A stretch of 64,000 bases of DNA from NCBI GenBank assembly GCA_016223165.1, contig JACRPO010000003.1:248001-312000 (forward strand), in the 5' to 3' direction. This document shows positions 1-9,271 of this stretch, in pieces; within the stretch, counting starts at the first letter, position 1; every line of letters starts with the position of its first letter. This DNA comes from Burkholderiales bacterium (GTDB lineage Bacteria > Pseudomonadota > Gammaproteobacteria > Burkholderiales > Burkholderiaceae_C). The translations under genes and the position numbers were made by a program. The notes under the pieces were generated by a model that saw nothing but the letters and a program-made list of their open reading frames with translations, searched no databases and was not told the DNA's origin.

Positions 1-1445
1 AGGAAGTCGGCCCCGGCGACGCTTGCCACCGCGAGCGAGCGCTGCATGTCGGCGTCGAGGCGCATGAAACGCATCTCCAGCACGTCGGCGATGCGCGAAG
101 GCACGGCCAGCGACGCCGCCTCCGGAAAGCGCCACCCCGGTTGCACGCCGGCGGTCCCGCCCGGCGCGACGTCCGCGCCGCCGACCGCGGGCTCCCGCGC
201 AGCCGGGGCGAGCATCGCGCTGCCCATCCACTCCTCGACCATGTTGACGACGAACAGCGGCAGCCCGCCCGTGTGCTGGTGCAGCGCCATCACGAAGGAC
301 TCGGGCACGCTGCCCGGGCTGGCCGCGGCGAGGCGGCGCTGCAGCAGCACGCCGACCTCGGCCTCGGAGAAGGCCTCGAGGTCGATCTCGTCGCACAGGC
401 GCTGCACGCGCAACTCCTGGCGCAGGCCCGAGAGCGGATGCGATTCGGCGATCACCTCCGCCGGCCGCAGGCTGGCCAGCAGCAGCAGCGCCGCCGGGCT
501 GCGCCGGCGCGCCAGGTAGCCGATCAGGCGCACCGTGGCGTGATCGCTCCAGTGCAGGTCCTCGAGCACGAGCACGAGCGGCCGCTGCTCGCTGCCGCGG
601 TCGAGCAGCTCGCCCATCTCGCGCAGCATGCGCTCCTGCGTGAGGCCGGCCACCTCGCGCTGCAGTTCGCGCCGCTCGTCGCCGCCGAGGTGCCAGGGCA
701 TCTGCACGAGCCACGAAGGGGCGACGCGGCGCAGCAGCGCGAGCCAACCGGGCTCGGCGCGCGCGAGCATGTCGACGGCCTCGAGCACCGGCATGTAGGG
801 TTCGCCGACGCCGTAATGCTCGACGCACTGCCCGCGCGCCACCATGGCGCCCGCGTCGGCGGCCGCGCCCGCAAAGGCATCGATGAGCGTCGTCTTGCCG
901 ATGCCGGCCTCGCCGGCCAGCAGCATCAGCTGGCGGCGGCGCGCCTGTGCGACGTGCAGCGCGCCGTGCAGGCGCGCCAGAGGCGCGTCACGGCCCACCA
1001 GCACAGGCAGCACAGGCGGCACAGGCGGCACAGGCAGCACGAGTGGCGCGGACGGCGCGGGTGCCATCGGCGTGCCCTGGGGCGGCGCCGCGCCGGCGGC
1101 CGCGGGCGCCGCCTCCATGCCGGCCGCGCCCTGCAACGCGGCGACGAAACGGTAGCCGCGCCGCGACACGGTCTCGATCCAGCGCGGCGCACGGGCGTCA
1201 TCGTCGAGCGCGGCGCGCAGGTGGCTGACGATGGTCTTCAGCACCGACTCGCTGACGTGCAGGTGGCCCCACACGGCGTCGAGCAGCTCGTCCTTGGTGA
1301 CGAGCCGGCCGGGCCGGCGCGCCAGCTCGCAGAGCACGGCCAGCTCCTTGGGCTGCAGGTCCACCGGGCGCCCGGCGCGCTGCAGTTGCGCGTTGGCCTC
1401 GTCGAGGTGGAAGGGGCCGAACCGGGCCAGCACCGGTGCACTCAT
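1..1445 (-). CDS. Winged-helix transcriptional regulator with AAA ATPase domain (3' end missing)
   Basis: The protein starts at the ATG at 1445 and reads open to the window edge, about 481 codons. Residues 1-102 form an OmpR/CadC-type winged-helix DNA-binding domain, ending in the typical SRRGYRFVA wing. A Pro/Val-rich linker follows. A P-loop ATPase begins with Walker A GEAGIGKTT (lysine about residue 184) and has a Walker B-like VLVLEDLHWSD. This layout is known from one-component regulators in which an ATPase module follows a Trans_Reg_C domain. There is no receiver domain or membrane segment in the visible part. It is divergent from a small gene at 1570. Targets and ligand are unknown. 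The missing C-terminus might carry TPR-like repeats, which is inference only. Confidence 0.85.
   Translation of the reverse strand, partial: MSAPVLARFGPFHLDEANAQLQRAGRPVDLQPKELAVLCELARRPGRLVTKDELLDAVWGHLHVSESVLKTIVSHLRAALDDDARAPRWIETVSRRGYRFVAALQGAAGMEAAPAAAGAAPPQGTPMAPAPSAPLVLPVPPVPPVLPVLVGRDAPLARLHGALHVAQARRRQLMLLAGEAGIGKTTLIDAFAGAAADAGAMVARGQCVEHYGVGEPYMPVLEAVDMLARAEPGWLALLRRVAPSWLVQMPWHLGGDERRELQREVAGLTQERMLREMGELLDRGSEQRPLVLVLEDLHWSDHATVRLIGYLARRRSPAALLLLASLRPAEVIAESHPLSGLRQELRVQRLCDEIDLEAFSEAEVGVLLQRRLAAASPGSVPESFVMALHQHTGGLPLFVVNMVEEWMGSAMLAPAAREPAVGGADVAPGGTAGVQPGWRFPEAASLAVPSRIADVLEMRFMRLDADMQRSLAVASVAGADF
1001..1036 (-). repeat. Four 9-bp in-frame repeats in regulator linker
   Basis: Four consecutive copies of GCACAGGCR lie inside the regulator gene. 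Read on the coding strand they give a Pro/Val/Leu-rich linker between the winged helix and the ATPase. The period is a multiple of three, so copy-number changes would alter linker length without a frameshift. Confidence 0.7.
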
Positions 1446-1569
1446 GGCAGCCACTGTAGCCACGCCATCGCCGCTGCCAAGGGGTGCGAAGCGAGGGCGA
1501 ACGCGATCCCGACCGAAAGCCGACCCTTTGCCAACGACTTGCAGCGCCCGCACTTTCACACTGCCGGCC

Positions 1570-1806
1570 ATGACGTTGAACCCGCAACCCACCTACCCGA
1601 GCCTGGGCTGTTACGTGCTCAAGCTGCACCGCGATGCGCTGCCGCAGCAGAGGCAGCTGCGCGGCCGGCTCGAGCACATCGCCACCGGCGAAGGCTTCGA
1701 GTTCGCCGACGCCGAGGCGCTGGTCGCCGGCCTGGCGCGGCACGCCGCGGCGCAGCGCAACACGCCCGCCGAGGCGGCGCGGCCCCCCTTGGACCCGGCG
1801 CTCTGA
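1570..1806 (+). CDS. Small hypothetical protein, 78 aa
   Basis: This 78-residue protein starts MTLNPQPTYPSLGCYVLKLH. It has no signal peptide or membrane segment. The middle (QQRQLRGRLEHIATGEGFEF) looks helical and the tail is Ala/Pro-rich. Codon use matches neighbouring real genes. It starts 124 bp from the divergent regulator gene, so the two may share a control region. I do not recognise a family. It could be a small cytoplasmic accessory protein; the function is unknown. Confidence 0.55.
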   Translation: MTLNPQPTYPSLGCYVLKLHRDALPQQRQLRGRLEHIATGEGFEFADAEALVAGLARHAAAQRNTPAEAARPPLDPAL

Positions 1807-1833
1807 GCGCTTGCTGAGATCGAAAGACCGACC

Positions 1834-2301
1834 ATGACCGATCCCGACCTTCACCTGCGCGTCCCGCGCTTCACCGTCGCGGCGGCGCTGTGCGCCGCCC
1901 TGGCCGCCGCTCTGGCAGCCGCATGCAGCGGCACGGCGCCGCTTGCGCACGCGGGCAGCACGGGGCAGCCGGCTGCCACAGCGGCCACAACGGCCACAAC
2001 GGCCACGATAGCCGCCGCCACAGCCACCACAGCCACGCCAGCCTCGACAGCCGCCGAGCTCGTCTCCGCCGCGCAGCCTGGCGCGGGCGCCGCCTGCGCC
2101 GACCGGCAGGCAGCGCTCGCCACGGCCGCGCAAGCGGTCGACACGGCCCGCGAGCGCAAGGCCAACGCCTGGAAACTCGTCGTGCCCTTCGCCGTGCTCG
2201 CCCGCCGCGCCCAGGCCGGCAGCGAGCTCGAAGCGGCCGAAAAACAGCTCGCCGCGCTGCAGGCGCAGGCGGCCCGCGAGGGGTGCGGCGGTGGCCGCTG
2301 A
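1834..2301 (+). CDS. Exported or lipoprotein-like Ala/Thr-rich small protein
   Basis: The 155-residue product has a hydrophobic export signal at residues 14-30 ending near Cys31, so it is secreted or possibly a lipoprotein (the lipobox is weak). Residues 45-70 are a low-complexity Ala/Thr stretch encoded by near-repeats of GCCACAACG. The C-terminal third (residues 85-150) is charged and helical, includes KLVVPFAVLARRAQAG, and has Cys residues near both ends of that region. The gene begins 27 bp after the previous one and may be co-transcribed with it. No family is recognised. Confidence 0.6.
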   Translation: MTDPDLHLRVPRFTVAAALCAALAAALAAACSGTAPLAHAGSTGQPAATAATTATTATIAAATATTATPASTAAELVSAAQPGAGAACADRQAALATAAQAVDTARERKANAWKLVVPFAVLARRAQAGSELEAAEKQLAALQAQAAREGCGGGR

Positions 2302-2536
2302 AGCCGGCGGCGCACAGCACGCCGGGCGCCCGCATGCACGCGGGGCCGCGGGGCGCCTCGCGGCGCCGATTCCCGCACGCGTGCTCGCGGCGATACCTGC
2401 CGTGACGCCCGCGCTGCAACTGGGCTGCTGGCACGTCCTCGCGCGCTGGCAAGCCGCCGCGGCGCGCGGACCGGTGCCCGGCCTCAGCCTGGTGCTGATC
2501 GGCGCGCGGCAGCTCAGCCGGCTCGTCGGGCTGTGA
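2291..2536 (+). CDS. Doubtful small ORF, 81 aa
   Basis: This frame starts at a GTG overlapping the end of the preceding gene by 11 bp. Its second half (about residues 42-81) has the G/C-rich third positions and hydrophobic content of a real coding region. The first half does not. No ribosome-binding site or family is evident. It may be the tail of a decayed gene or chance. Confidence 0.25.
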   Translation: MAAEAGGAQHAGRPHARGAAGRLAAPIPARVLAAIPAVTPALQLGCWHVLARWQAAAARGPVPGLSLVLIGARQLSRLVGL

Positions 2537-2615
2537 CTGCCACCCCGTCGCCGCGGCAAGAGCACCTCGGCATCGAAGACCTTCGATCCATGCCCCATCC
2601 ACAACGGAGAACACG

Positions 2616-3737
2616 ATGAATGCCACGCTCCTCACCACCGCCGCGCTGCTCGCGCTGGCGGCCCTGGCCGGCGGCTGCGGCCGCAAGCCGCCGCCCGCGC
2701 CCGCCGAATTGCGCCCGGTGCGCAGCACGGTCGTGCACACCAGCGATGCCGCCGCCGGCGCCACCTATGCCGGCCAGGTGATGGCCCGGCACGAGAGCAA
2801 GCTCGGCTTCCAGGCCTCGGGCAAGGTGGTGGCGCGCCTGGTCGAGGTCGGCAGCATGGTCAGGCGCGGCCAGCCGCTGATGCGGCTGGACCCGGCGCAG
2901 GAGTCGCTGCAGCTGGCATCGGCCAATGCGCAGGTCGACGGCGCGCAAAGCCGCGTCGACGAGCTGCGCATCGACATCGCGCGCACCGAGCAGCTGCTGG
3001 CGCGCCAGTTCGCCTCGCAGGCCGAGCTCGACCGCCAGCGCACGGCGCTTGCCGAGGCGCAGTCGCAGCTCGAGTCGGCGCGTGCGCAGCGCGAGATCCG
3101 CGTCAACCAGCGCGGCTACACCGAGCTGCGTGCCGACCGCGACGGCGTGGTCACCGCGCTGCATGCCGAGGCCGGCCAGGTGGTCTCGCCCGGCCAGGCC
3201 GTGGCCGTGGTGGCCGCCAACGGCGAACGCGAGGTGCTGGTCAGCGTGCCCGAGTCGCGCGTGCACGAGCTGCGCGAAGCGAAGGTGCTGCAGGTCTCGA
3301 TCTGGGCCCGGCCCGACAAGCGCTATGCCGGCGTGCTGCGCGAACTCGCACCCGACGCCGACAGCGTCACCCGCACCTACTCCGCGCGCATCACCGTCAA
3401 GGACGCCGATGCGGCGCTGATGCTCGGCATGACCGCCTCGGTGCACGCGCCCGAGGCCGGGCGCGCCCAAGCCATCCGGCTGCCGCTGGCCGCGGTGCAC
3501 AACCGCGACGGCCAGCCGCTCGTGTGGGTGGTGCAGGACAACCAGGTGAGCGCGCGCCCGGTCAAGCTGGCCGGCACCTCGCGCGACGGCGTGCTCGTCG
3601 CCTCCGGCCTCGCCGACGGCGACCAGGTCGTCACCGCCGGCGCGCACCTGCTGCACGAGGGCCAGCGAGTCGCGCCGACCCATGCAAACAGCGCCGACGG
3701 CACCTCGGTGGCCCAGGCCGGGAAGTTGAAGCCATGA
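2616..3737 (+). CDS. RND efflux periplasmic adaptor (membrane fusion protein)
   Basis: This 373-residue protein is the adaptor of a tripartite pump, linking the inner-membrane transporter to the outer-membrane channel in the periplasm. It has an N-terminal export signal ending at AALAGGC, so it is probably lipid-anchored. A split biotinyl-lipoyl domain follows (GKVVARLVEVGSMVRRGQ, later ELRADRDGVVTALHAEAGQV), flanking an alpha-hairpin (about residues 100-165). Beta-barrel and membrane-proximal domains complete the family order. Its stop overlaps the pump start by 4 nt (ATGA), showing translational coupling. The substrate cannot be read from the sequence. Confidence 0.93.
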   Translation: MNATLLTTAALLALAALAGGCGRKPPPAPAELRPVRSTVVHTSDAAAGATYAGQVMARHESKLGFQASGKVVARLVEVGSMVRRGQPLMRLDPAQESLQLASANAQVDGAQSRVDELRIDIARTEQLLARQFASQAELDRQRTALAEAQSQLESARAQREIRVNQRGYTELRADRDGVVTALHAEAGQVVSPGQAVAVVAANGEREVLVSVPESRVHELREAKVLQVSIWARPDKRYAGVLRELAPDADSVTRTYSARITVKDADAALMLGMTASVHAPEAGRAQAIRLPLAAVHNRDGQPLVWVVQDNQVSARPVKLAGTSRDGVLVASGLADGDQVVTAGAHLLHEGQRVAPTHANSADGTSVAQAGKLKP

Positions 3738-6700
3738 AATCGACCCACCTGTCTCCCAACGCGTCTCTGAACCTGAGCGAGTGGGCGCTCAAGCACCCGC
3801 AGATGGTGCTCTTCCTGCTGCTGATGCTGTCGTTCGCCGGCCTGTGGTCGTACGGGCGTCTCGGCCAGAAGGAAGACCCGGAGTTCACCGTCAAGGCGAT
3901 GCTCGTGCAGGCGTACTGGCCCGGCAGCTCGGCGCCGCAGATGGCCGACCAGGTGACCGACCGGCTGGAGAAGAAGCTGCAGGAGGTGGCCGAGATCGAC
4001 TACACGACGAGCTATGCCAAGCCCGGCGTGACGCAGATCATGATCAACCTGCGCGAGGCCACGCCGCCGGCGGCGGTGCCGCAGGTCTGGTACCAGGTGC
4101 GCAAGAAGCTCGGCGACATCCAGCACGAACTGCCGCAGGGCGTGCGCGGGCCCTTCTTCAACGACGAGTTCGGCGACACCTTCGGCAACCTCTACGCCAT
4201 CACCGGCGCCGGCTTCTCGCCGGCCGAGCTGCGCGAGTTCGCCGAGGCTGCGCGCAACGAGTTCCTGCGCGTGGCCGACGTCAACAAGGTCGACCTGATC
4301 GGCGTGCAGGACGAGCGCATCTACGTCGAGGTCTCCAACGCCAAGCTGGCCTCGCTCGGCCTGGACCCCTCGCTGATCGCGGCGCAGCTGGCCGCCACCA
4401 ACACCGTCGACGCCGCCGGCACCGTGCTCGCCGGCGGCGAGCAGGTGCGGCTCACGGTGAGCGGCGAGTTCGACTCGGTCGAGGCCATCCGCAACATCGG
4501 CATCCGCGCCAGCAGTGAGGAAGGCGTGCGCCAGTTCCGCCTCGGTGACATCGCCGAGGTGCGGCGCGGCTTCGTCGACCCGCCGAGCACGAAGATGCGC
4601 CACCAGGGCGCCGAGGCCGTCGGCCTGGCGGTGAGCATGCGCAAGGGCGGCGACGTCATCCGCCTGGGCGAGCAGCTCAACGCCACGGTGGCGCGCGTGC
4701 AGGCGAAGCTGCCGGTCGGCGTGAGCGTGAGCGCCGTCTCCGACCAGCCGCGTGTCGTGAAGGAGTCGGTGCACGAGTTCAAGAAGAGCCTCGCCGAGGC
4801 GGTGGCCATCGTCCTCTTCGTCAGCTTCTTCTCGCTCGGGCTGCGCACCGGGCTCGTCGTGGCGTTGTCGATCCCGCTCGTGCTGGCGATGACCTTCCTC
4901 GCCATGTACGTGCTCGACATCGAGCTGCAGCGCATCTCGCTCGGCGCCTTGATCATCTCGCTCGGCCTGCTCGTCGACGACGCGATCATCGCCGTCGAGA
5001 TGATGGCGTTGAAGCTCGAGCAAGGCTACGACCGCTTCCGCGCCGCCACCTACGCGTACACGGCCACGGCCTTCCCGATGCTCACCGGCACGCTCATCAC
5101 CGCCGCCGGCTTCCTGCCGGTGGGGCTGGCGAAGTCGGGCTCGGGCGAATATGTCTTCTCGCTCTTCCAGGTGGTGGGCATCTCGCTGATGCTGTCGTGG
5201 ATCGTCGCCGTCATCTTCACGCCCTACCTCGGCTTCAAGCTGCTGAAGGAGCACGAAGGCGCCTCCGAGGAGCACGCGCAAGCGCACGAAGACGCCGTCT
5301 ACAGCCGCGGCATCTACGCGCGCTTCCGCAAGCTTGTCGAGTGGTGCCTCATGCGCCGGCGCTGGGTGATCGGCACCACGGTGGCGGCCTTCGTCGGCTC
5401 GATCGGCCTGTTCAGCTTTTCGGGCCTCGTGCCGCAGCAGTTCTTCCCCGCCTCCGACCGGCCCGAGCTGATGGTCGACCTGTGGCTGCCGCAGGCCGCC
5501 ACCTTCGAGGCCAGCGAAGCCGAGGTCGTCGCGCTCGAGAAGCGTTTGAAGGACGACCCCGACGTGGTCGCGGTGACGAGCTATGTCGGCAACGGCAGCC
5601 CGCGCTTCTACCTGCCGCTGGACGTGCAGACGCCCAACCTCAACCTCGGCGAGCTGATGGTGATGACCAAGGGCGGCGAGGCGCGCGAGCGCGTGCTGGC
5701 GAAGATCCAGCGGCTCTTCGACACCGAATTTCCGACCGTGCGCGGGCGCGTCAACCGGCTCGAGAACGGCCCGCCGGTGGGCTATCCGCTGCAATACCGC
5801 GTCTTCGGCTCCGACCCGGCGCAGGTGCAGGCGGTGGCCGACCGCGTCGCCCTGGCCCTGCGCGGCGACCCGCACGTGCAGCGCGTCAACCAGGACTGGG
5901 GCGAGCGGCTGAAGCGCCTGCGTGTCGAGGTCGACCAGGACAAGGTGCGCGCGCTCGGCATCAGCTCGCGCGCCATCAAGGAGGCGCTGCAAGGGTCGAT
6001 CTCCGGCTCGCGCATCACCACCTACCGCGAGGGCGACGACGGCCTGGACGTCGTCGCGCGCCTGATCGAGCCCGAGCGCAGCGACCTCGCGAACCTGAAG
6101 GACGCCAAGATCTACCTGCGCGACGGCAAGTTCGTGCCCGTGTCCCAGCTCGCGCACTTGTCGATCGACAGCGAGCCGAGTGTGCTGTGGCGGCGCAACC
6201 GCGTGCCGACGCTGACGGTGCGCGCCGACGTGCTCGGCGCCGAGGCGCCCGACGTGACGCTGGCGCTGAAGCCGCGCATCGACGCCATCGCGGCCGAGCT
6301 GCCGCTCGGCTACGGCATCGAGGTCGGCGGCGCCGCCGAGTCGAGCGCGAAGGCACAGGCCTCGATCTTCGCGGTGATGCCGCTCATGTTCGCCGCCGTG
6401 CTGCTGCTGCTGATGCTGCAGCTGCAGGACATGAAGAAGATGGCGCTCGTGCTGCTCACCGCGCCGCTCGGCCTCATCGGCGTCTCGGCGATCCTGGCCG
6501 CCTTCCGCATCCCGTTCGGCTTCGTCGCCATGCTGGGCGTCATCGCGCTGGCCGGCATGATCATCCGCAACTCGGTGATCCTGGTCGTGCAGATCGACCA
6601 CGACGTGCAAGGCGGCGCGACGCTGTGGCACGCCATCGTCGAATCGACGGTGCGGCGCATGCGGCCGATCGTGCTCACCGCGCTCGCCGCCATCCTGGCC

Positions 6701-6916
6701 ATGATCCCGCTGACCCACTCGGTGTTCTGGGGCCCGATGGCCTGGGCCATCATGGGCGGGCTCGCGGTGGCCACGCTGCTGACGCTGCTGTTCCTGCCGG
6801 CGCTCTATGCCAGCTGGTACGGCGTTCGGCAATCGGCCGACGTCCCATCTCCCGCGCCTCCCGCGCTTTCCGCGCCCCCCACGCATCCCGTGCAACCACC
6901 GCTGGCCGCCGCCTGA
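3734..6916 (+). CDS. RND-family inner-membrane efflux pump (HAE1 type)
   Basis: The product is 1060 residues, the normal length for AcrB-type proton/drug antiporters. It has an N-terminal membrane helix (about residues 22-42), two large periplasmic loops and blocks of membrane helices around residues 350-560 and 880-1050. The acidic pair in the fourth helix (D415-D416 in LLVDDAIIAVE), needed for proton relay in this family, is present. The start is the ATG overlapping the adaptor stop. It would use the proton gradient to expel substrates via the adaptor and the TolC-like protein downstream. The C-terminal tail is Pro/Ala-rich. Multidrug export is likely, but the substrate is unproven. Confidence 0.95.
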   Translation: MKSTHLSPNASLNLSEWALKHPQMVLFLLLMLSFAGLWSYGRLGQKEDPEFTVKAMLVQAYWPGSSAPQMADQVTDRLEKKLQEVAEIDYTTSYAKPGVTQIMINLREATPPAAVPQVWYQVRKKLGDIQHELPQGVRGPFFNDEFGDTFGNLYAITGAGFSPAELREFAEAARNEFLRVADVNKVDLIGVQDERIYVEVSNAKLASLGLDPSLIAAQLAATNTVDAAGTVLAGGEQVRLTVSGEFDSVEAIRNIGIRASSEEGVRQFRLGDIAEVRRGFVDPPSTKMRHQGAEAVGLAVSMRKGGDVIRLGEQLNATVARVQAKLPVGVSVSAVSDQPRVVKESVHEFKKSLAEAVAIVLFVSFFSLGLRTGLVVALSIPLVLAMTFLAMYVLDIELQRISLGALIISLGLLVDDAIIAVEMMALKLEQGYDRFRAATYAYTATAFPMLTGTLITAAGFLPVGLAKSGSGEYVFSLFQVVGISLMLSWIVAVIFTPYLGFKLLKEHEGASEEHAQAHEDAVYSRGIYARFRKLVEWCLMRRRWVIGTTVAAFVGSIGLFSFSGLVPQQFFPASDRPELMVDLWLPQAATFEASEAEVVALEKRLKDDPDVVAVTSYVGNGSPRFYLPLDVQTPNLNLGELMVMTKGGEARERVLAKIQRLFDTEFPTVRGRVNRLENGPPVGYPLQYRVFGSDPAQVQAVADRVALALRGDPHVQRVNQDWGERLKRLRVEVDQDKVRALGISSRAIKEALQGSISGSRITTYREGDDGLDVVARLIEPERSDLANLKDAKIYLRDGKFVPVSQLAHLSIDSEPSVLWRRNRVPTLTVRADVLGAEAPDVTLALKPRIDAIAAELPLGYGIEVGGAAESSAKAQASIFAVMPLMFAAVLLLLMLQLQDMKKMALVLLTAPLGLIGVSAILAAFRIPFGFVAMLGVIALAGMIIRNSVILVVQIDHDVQGGATLWHAIVESTVRRMRPIVLTALAAILAMIPLTHSVFWGPMAWAIMGGLAVATLLTLLFLPALYASWYGVRQSADVPSPAPPALSAPPTHPVQPPLAAA

Positions 6917-6939
6917 AGGCGCGCCCGAGGAGCATTCCG

Positions 6940-8337
6940 ATGAAGAAGATGATCCGCCGGCGTGCGCGCTTGAAAGCCACGCTCGCCGCCGCCGTCCTCT
7001 CGCTGTGCGGCCTGGCCGACCACGGCTGGGCGGCCGAGGCTGCCCGCACCGGGAGCGTCGACCTGGTCGCCTCCTACCAGCAGGCGTTGCAGCATGACGC
7101 GCGCATGCGCGCCGCCGACGAGGCGCTGGCCGCCGGGCGCGAGAAGGCCGAGCAGGGCCGCGCACTGTTGCGGCCGCAGGTGGCGCTGACGGCCAGCCTG
7201 GCGCGGCTGGACGAGCGCACCTCGTCCAGCCTGCCGCCGGCGCTGGCCGGCCTGGTGCCGAGCGAGCGCACGGGCCAGTCGCACCAAGTGGCGCTGCAGA
7301 TGACACAGCCGCTGTACGACGCGAAGGCACGCGCCGAACGTGAGCAGATGATCCAGCAGACCAGCCTGGCCGAGATCCAGCACCGGCAGGCGCGGCAGGA
7401 CCTGATGAAACGCGTCAGCGAAGCCTACCTCGGCGTGCTGCTCGCCGAGGAGTCGTTGCGCGTCGTGCGCGCCGAGAAGGCCGCCGTGCAGATGCAGCGC
7501 GACCGCGCCCAGGCCCGCTTCGACGTCGGCCGCGGCCGCATCACCGAGGTGCAGGAAACACAGGCGCGCTACGACGGTGTGCTGACGCGCGAGATCTCCA
7601 CCGAGAGCACGCTCGCGCAGCGGCGGGCGCAGTTTGCCGAGCGCACCGGCGCCAGCGGCGAGGTGCTGCGGCCGCTCGTCGCCGGCTTCGACCCCGCACC
7701 GCCCGCGCCCGACAACCTCGTCGCCTGGCAGACGCAGGGGCTCGACCAGAGTGCGCGCGTGCTGCTGAAGCAGGGTGAACTCGCCATCGCGCAGGCCGAG
7801 ACGGGCAAGTGGAAACTCGCCGCGCGCCCGACCCTGGACCTGGTGGCCAGCTACTTCGACCGCGGCCAGCATGCCGGCCTCGCCGGCAGCCTGGCCGGGG
7901 ACGGCAGCCGCACCGCCTCCGTCGGGCTGCAGTTCAACGTGCCGCTGTATGCCGGGGGCGGACTCGACTCGCGCGAGCGCGAAACGCTGGCGCGCGTGCG
8001 CCAGGCCGAACAGGAACTGACCGGTGCCAGGCGCGACATGCGACTCGAGGTGCAGGACGCCTACCTGGCGGTGAAGACGGGCGTGGCACGCATCGCCGCG
8101 CTCAAGCAGCAGCTGCGCTCGGCCGAGACGGCGCTCGAGGCGACGACGCTCGGCCGCGATGTCGGCAACCGCACCGAGCTCGACGTGCTCGATGCGCAGC
8201 AGCGCCTCTTCGGCGCCCAGCTCGACCTGGCGCAGGCGCACAACGAATACCTGCTCGGCCGCGTCCGCCTGGCGGCGGCGGCCGGCGTCATCAACGAGGG
8301 CGACATCGCCGCACTCAATACCTTCCTGGCCCGATGA
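6940..8337 (+). CDS. TolC-family outer-membrane efflux channel
   Basis: This 465-residue protein starts 23 nt after the pump gene, downstream of a CGAGGAG ribosome-binding site. The first 33 residues are a signal peptide with a very basic n-region (KKMIRRRARLK). The mature part shows the duplicated outer-membrane efflux protein pattern. Long helical stretches rich in Ala, Glu, Gln and Arg alternate with short beta segments, and QMTQPLYDAKARAEREQ and QFNVPLYAGGGLDSRE are the two equivalent beta-strand/helix junctions. It completes the adaptor-pump-channel operon. Length and motifs are typical of the family, with no sign of damage. Confidence 0.93.
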   Translation: MKKMIRRRARLKATLAAAVLSLCGLADHGWAAEAARTGSVDLVASYQQALQHDARMRAADEALAAGREKAEQGRALLRPQVALTASLARLDERTSSSLPPALAGLVPSERTGQSHQVALQMTQPLYDAKARAEREQMIQQTSLAEIQHRQARQDLMKRVSEAYLGVLLAEESLRVVRAEKAAVQMQRDRAQARFDVGRGRITEVQETQARYDGVLTREISTESTLAQRRAQFAERTGASGEVLRPLVAGFDPAPPAPDNLVAWQTQGLDQSARVLLKQGELAIAQAETGKWKLAARPTLDLVASYFDRGQHAGLAGSLAGDGSRTASVGLQFNVPLYAGGGLDSRERETLARVRQAEQELTGARRDMRLEVQDAYLAVKTGVARIAALKQQLRSAETALEATTLGRDVGNRTELDVLDAQQRLFGAQLDLAQAHNEYLLGRVRLAAAAGVINEGDIAALNTFLAR

Positions 8338-8343
8338 ACGACC

Positions 8344-8733
8344 ATGGACATCGACGCCTTCTCGCGTGACGAGCTGGCGACGTCGCCATCGCCGGCAGCC
8401 ACCCGCGCAAGCGCCTCGTGCAACTGGCCGGGATGGCGGCGCTGCGGTCGCGACCGGTGCGCGCCGAGTCGGTCGCCTTCCTGAAGGAGCTGGCCCGCCA
8501 CCTCGGCACTCTCGGCGCCGATGGCCTTCCACGACGTGGCGCATGTGCTGGCCGAGAACGACATCACGCCGCTGGGCGAGATCCAGCAGGCGCGCTTCCA
8601 GGGCGGCCACCGGCGCGAGGACGGCTTCTTCTTCGATCGCGACGTTGACCAGGCCGCGGCTGACCACCAGCGAAAGCGCTCGACCGGATTCACGACGATC
8701 TTGTTACTCCCTGCCGCGCTGCCGCTTGCGTAG
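8344..8733 (+). pseudogene. Frameshifted remnant of a small unknown protein
   Basis: Coding-like sequence jumps between two frames. It begins MDIDAFSRDEL at 8344. It moves to another frame around 8376-8480 (DVAIAGSHPRKRLVQL, then SVAFLKELARHLG) and returns to the first frame from about 8521 (FHDVAHVLAENDITPLGEIQ). Each frame hits a stop outside its segment. Read together, these pieces give a plausible 110-120 residue helical protein. Two compensating indels in a decayed gene, or sequencing errors, would explain it. It fills most of the 463-bp gap after the efflux operon. No family is recognised. Confidence 0.4.
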
Positions 8734-8800
8734 ATTCGGCCACGGGCGCAGTCGGGATCGTTGGATGACGACCGCTCAACGCAACAACTGGAGATCACCA

Positions 8801-9259
8801 ATGCTGGACATCGTTCACAGGGTCGGAATCAAGGCACCCGCGTCGAAGGTCTATGCCGCGCTGTCGACCATCGACGGCCTCGCGGGCTGGTGGACCGAGA
8901 AGACGACCGGCAACTCGAAGGTCGGTGGCAATATCGCCTTTCGCTTCTACGCGCCCACCGGCGACGAAATCGGCGGCTTCGAGATGGACGTTCTCGAACT
9001 GACACCGGACCAGAGGGTGCGCTGGCGCGTCAAGGCCGGGCCGCAGGAGTGGGTGGGAACCGACATCGAGTTTCTTCTGTCACGACAGGACGACTACACG
9101 GTCGTGATGTTCGGCCACCGCAAGTGGCGCGAAGAAGTGGAGTTCATGGCTCACTGCAGTACCAAGTGGGCCACGTTCCTGTTGAGCCTGCGCGACCTGG
9201 TGGAGACGGGCAAGGGCAGGCCGGCGCCCGGCGACCTCGCGATCAGCAACTGGCACTAG
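8801..9259 (+). CDS. SRPBCC/AHSA1-like small-molecule-binding domain protein
   Basis: A 152-residue single-domain protein. The N-terminus (HRVGIKAPASKVYAALSTID, then GLAGWWTEKTTG) is the standard opening of the START/AHSA1 fold, which forms a hydrophobic ligand cavity. The C-terminal helix (STKWATFLLSLRDLVETGKG) is also typical. The ATG at 8801 follows a GGAGATCACC ribosome-binding site. It is followed after 12 nt by a LysE-type exporter on the same strand, so the two are likely co-transcribed. The ligand or reaction is unknown. Confidence 0.85.
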   Translation: MLDIVHRVGIKAPASKVYAALSTIDGLAGWWTEKTTGNSKVGGNIAFRFYAPTGDEIGGFEMDVLELTPDQRVRWRVKAGPQEWVGTDIEFLLSRQDDYTVVMFGHRKWREEVEFMAHCSTKWATFLLSLRDLVETGKGRPAPGDLAISNWH

Positions 9260-9271
9260 GAGTACAGCGCG

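Noticed and set aside
3377..7330. Very long open frame on the minus strand opposite the efflux genes
   Set aside because: It is the antisense shadow of GC-rich coding; its composition is His/Arg/Ala-rich and it shows no domain.
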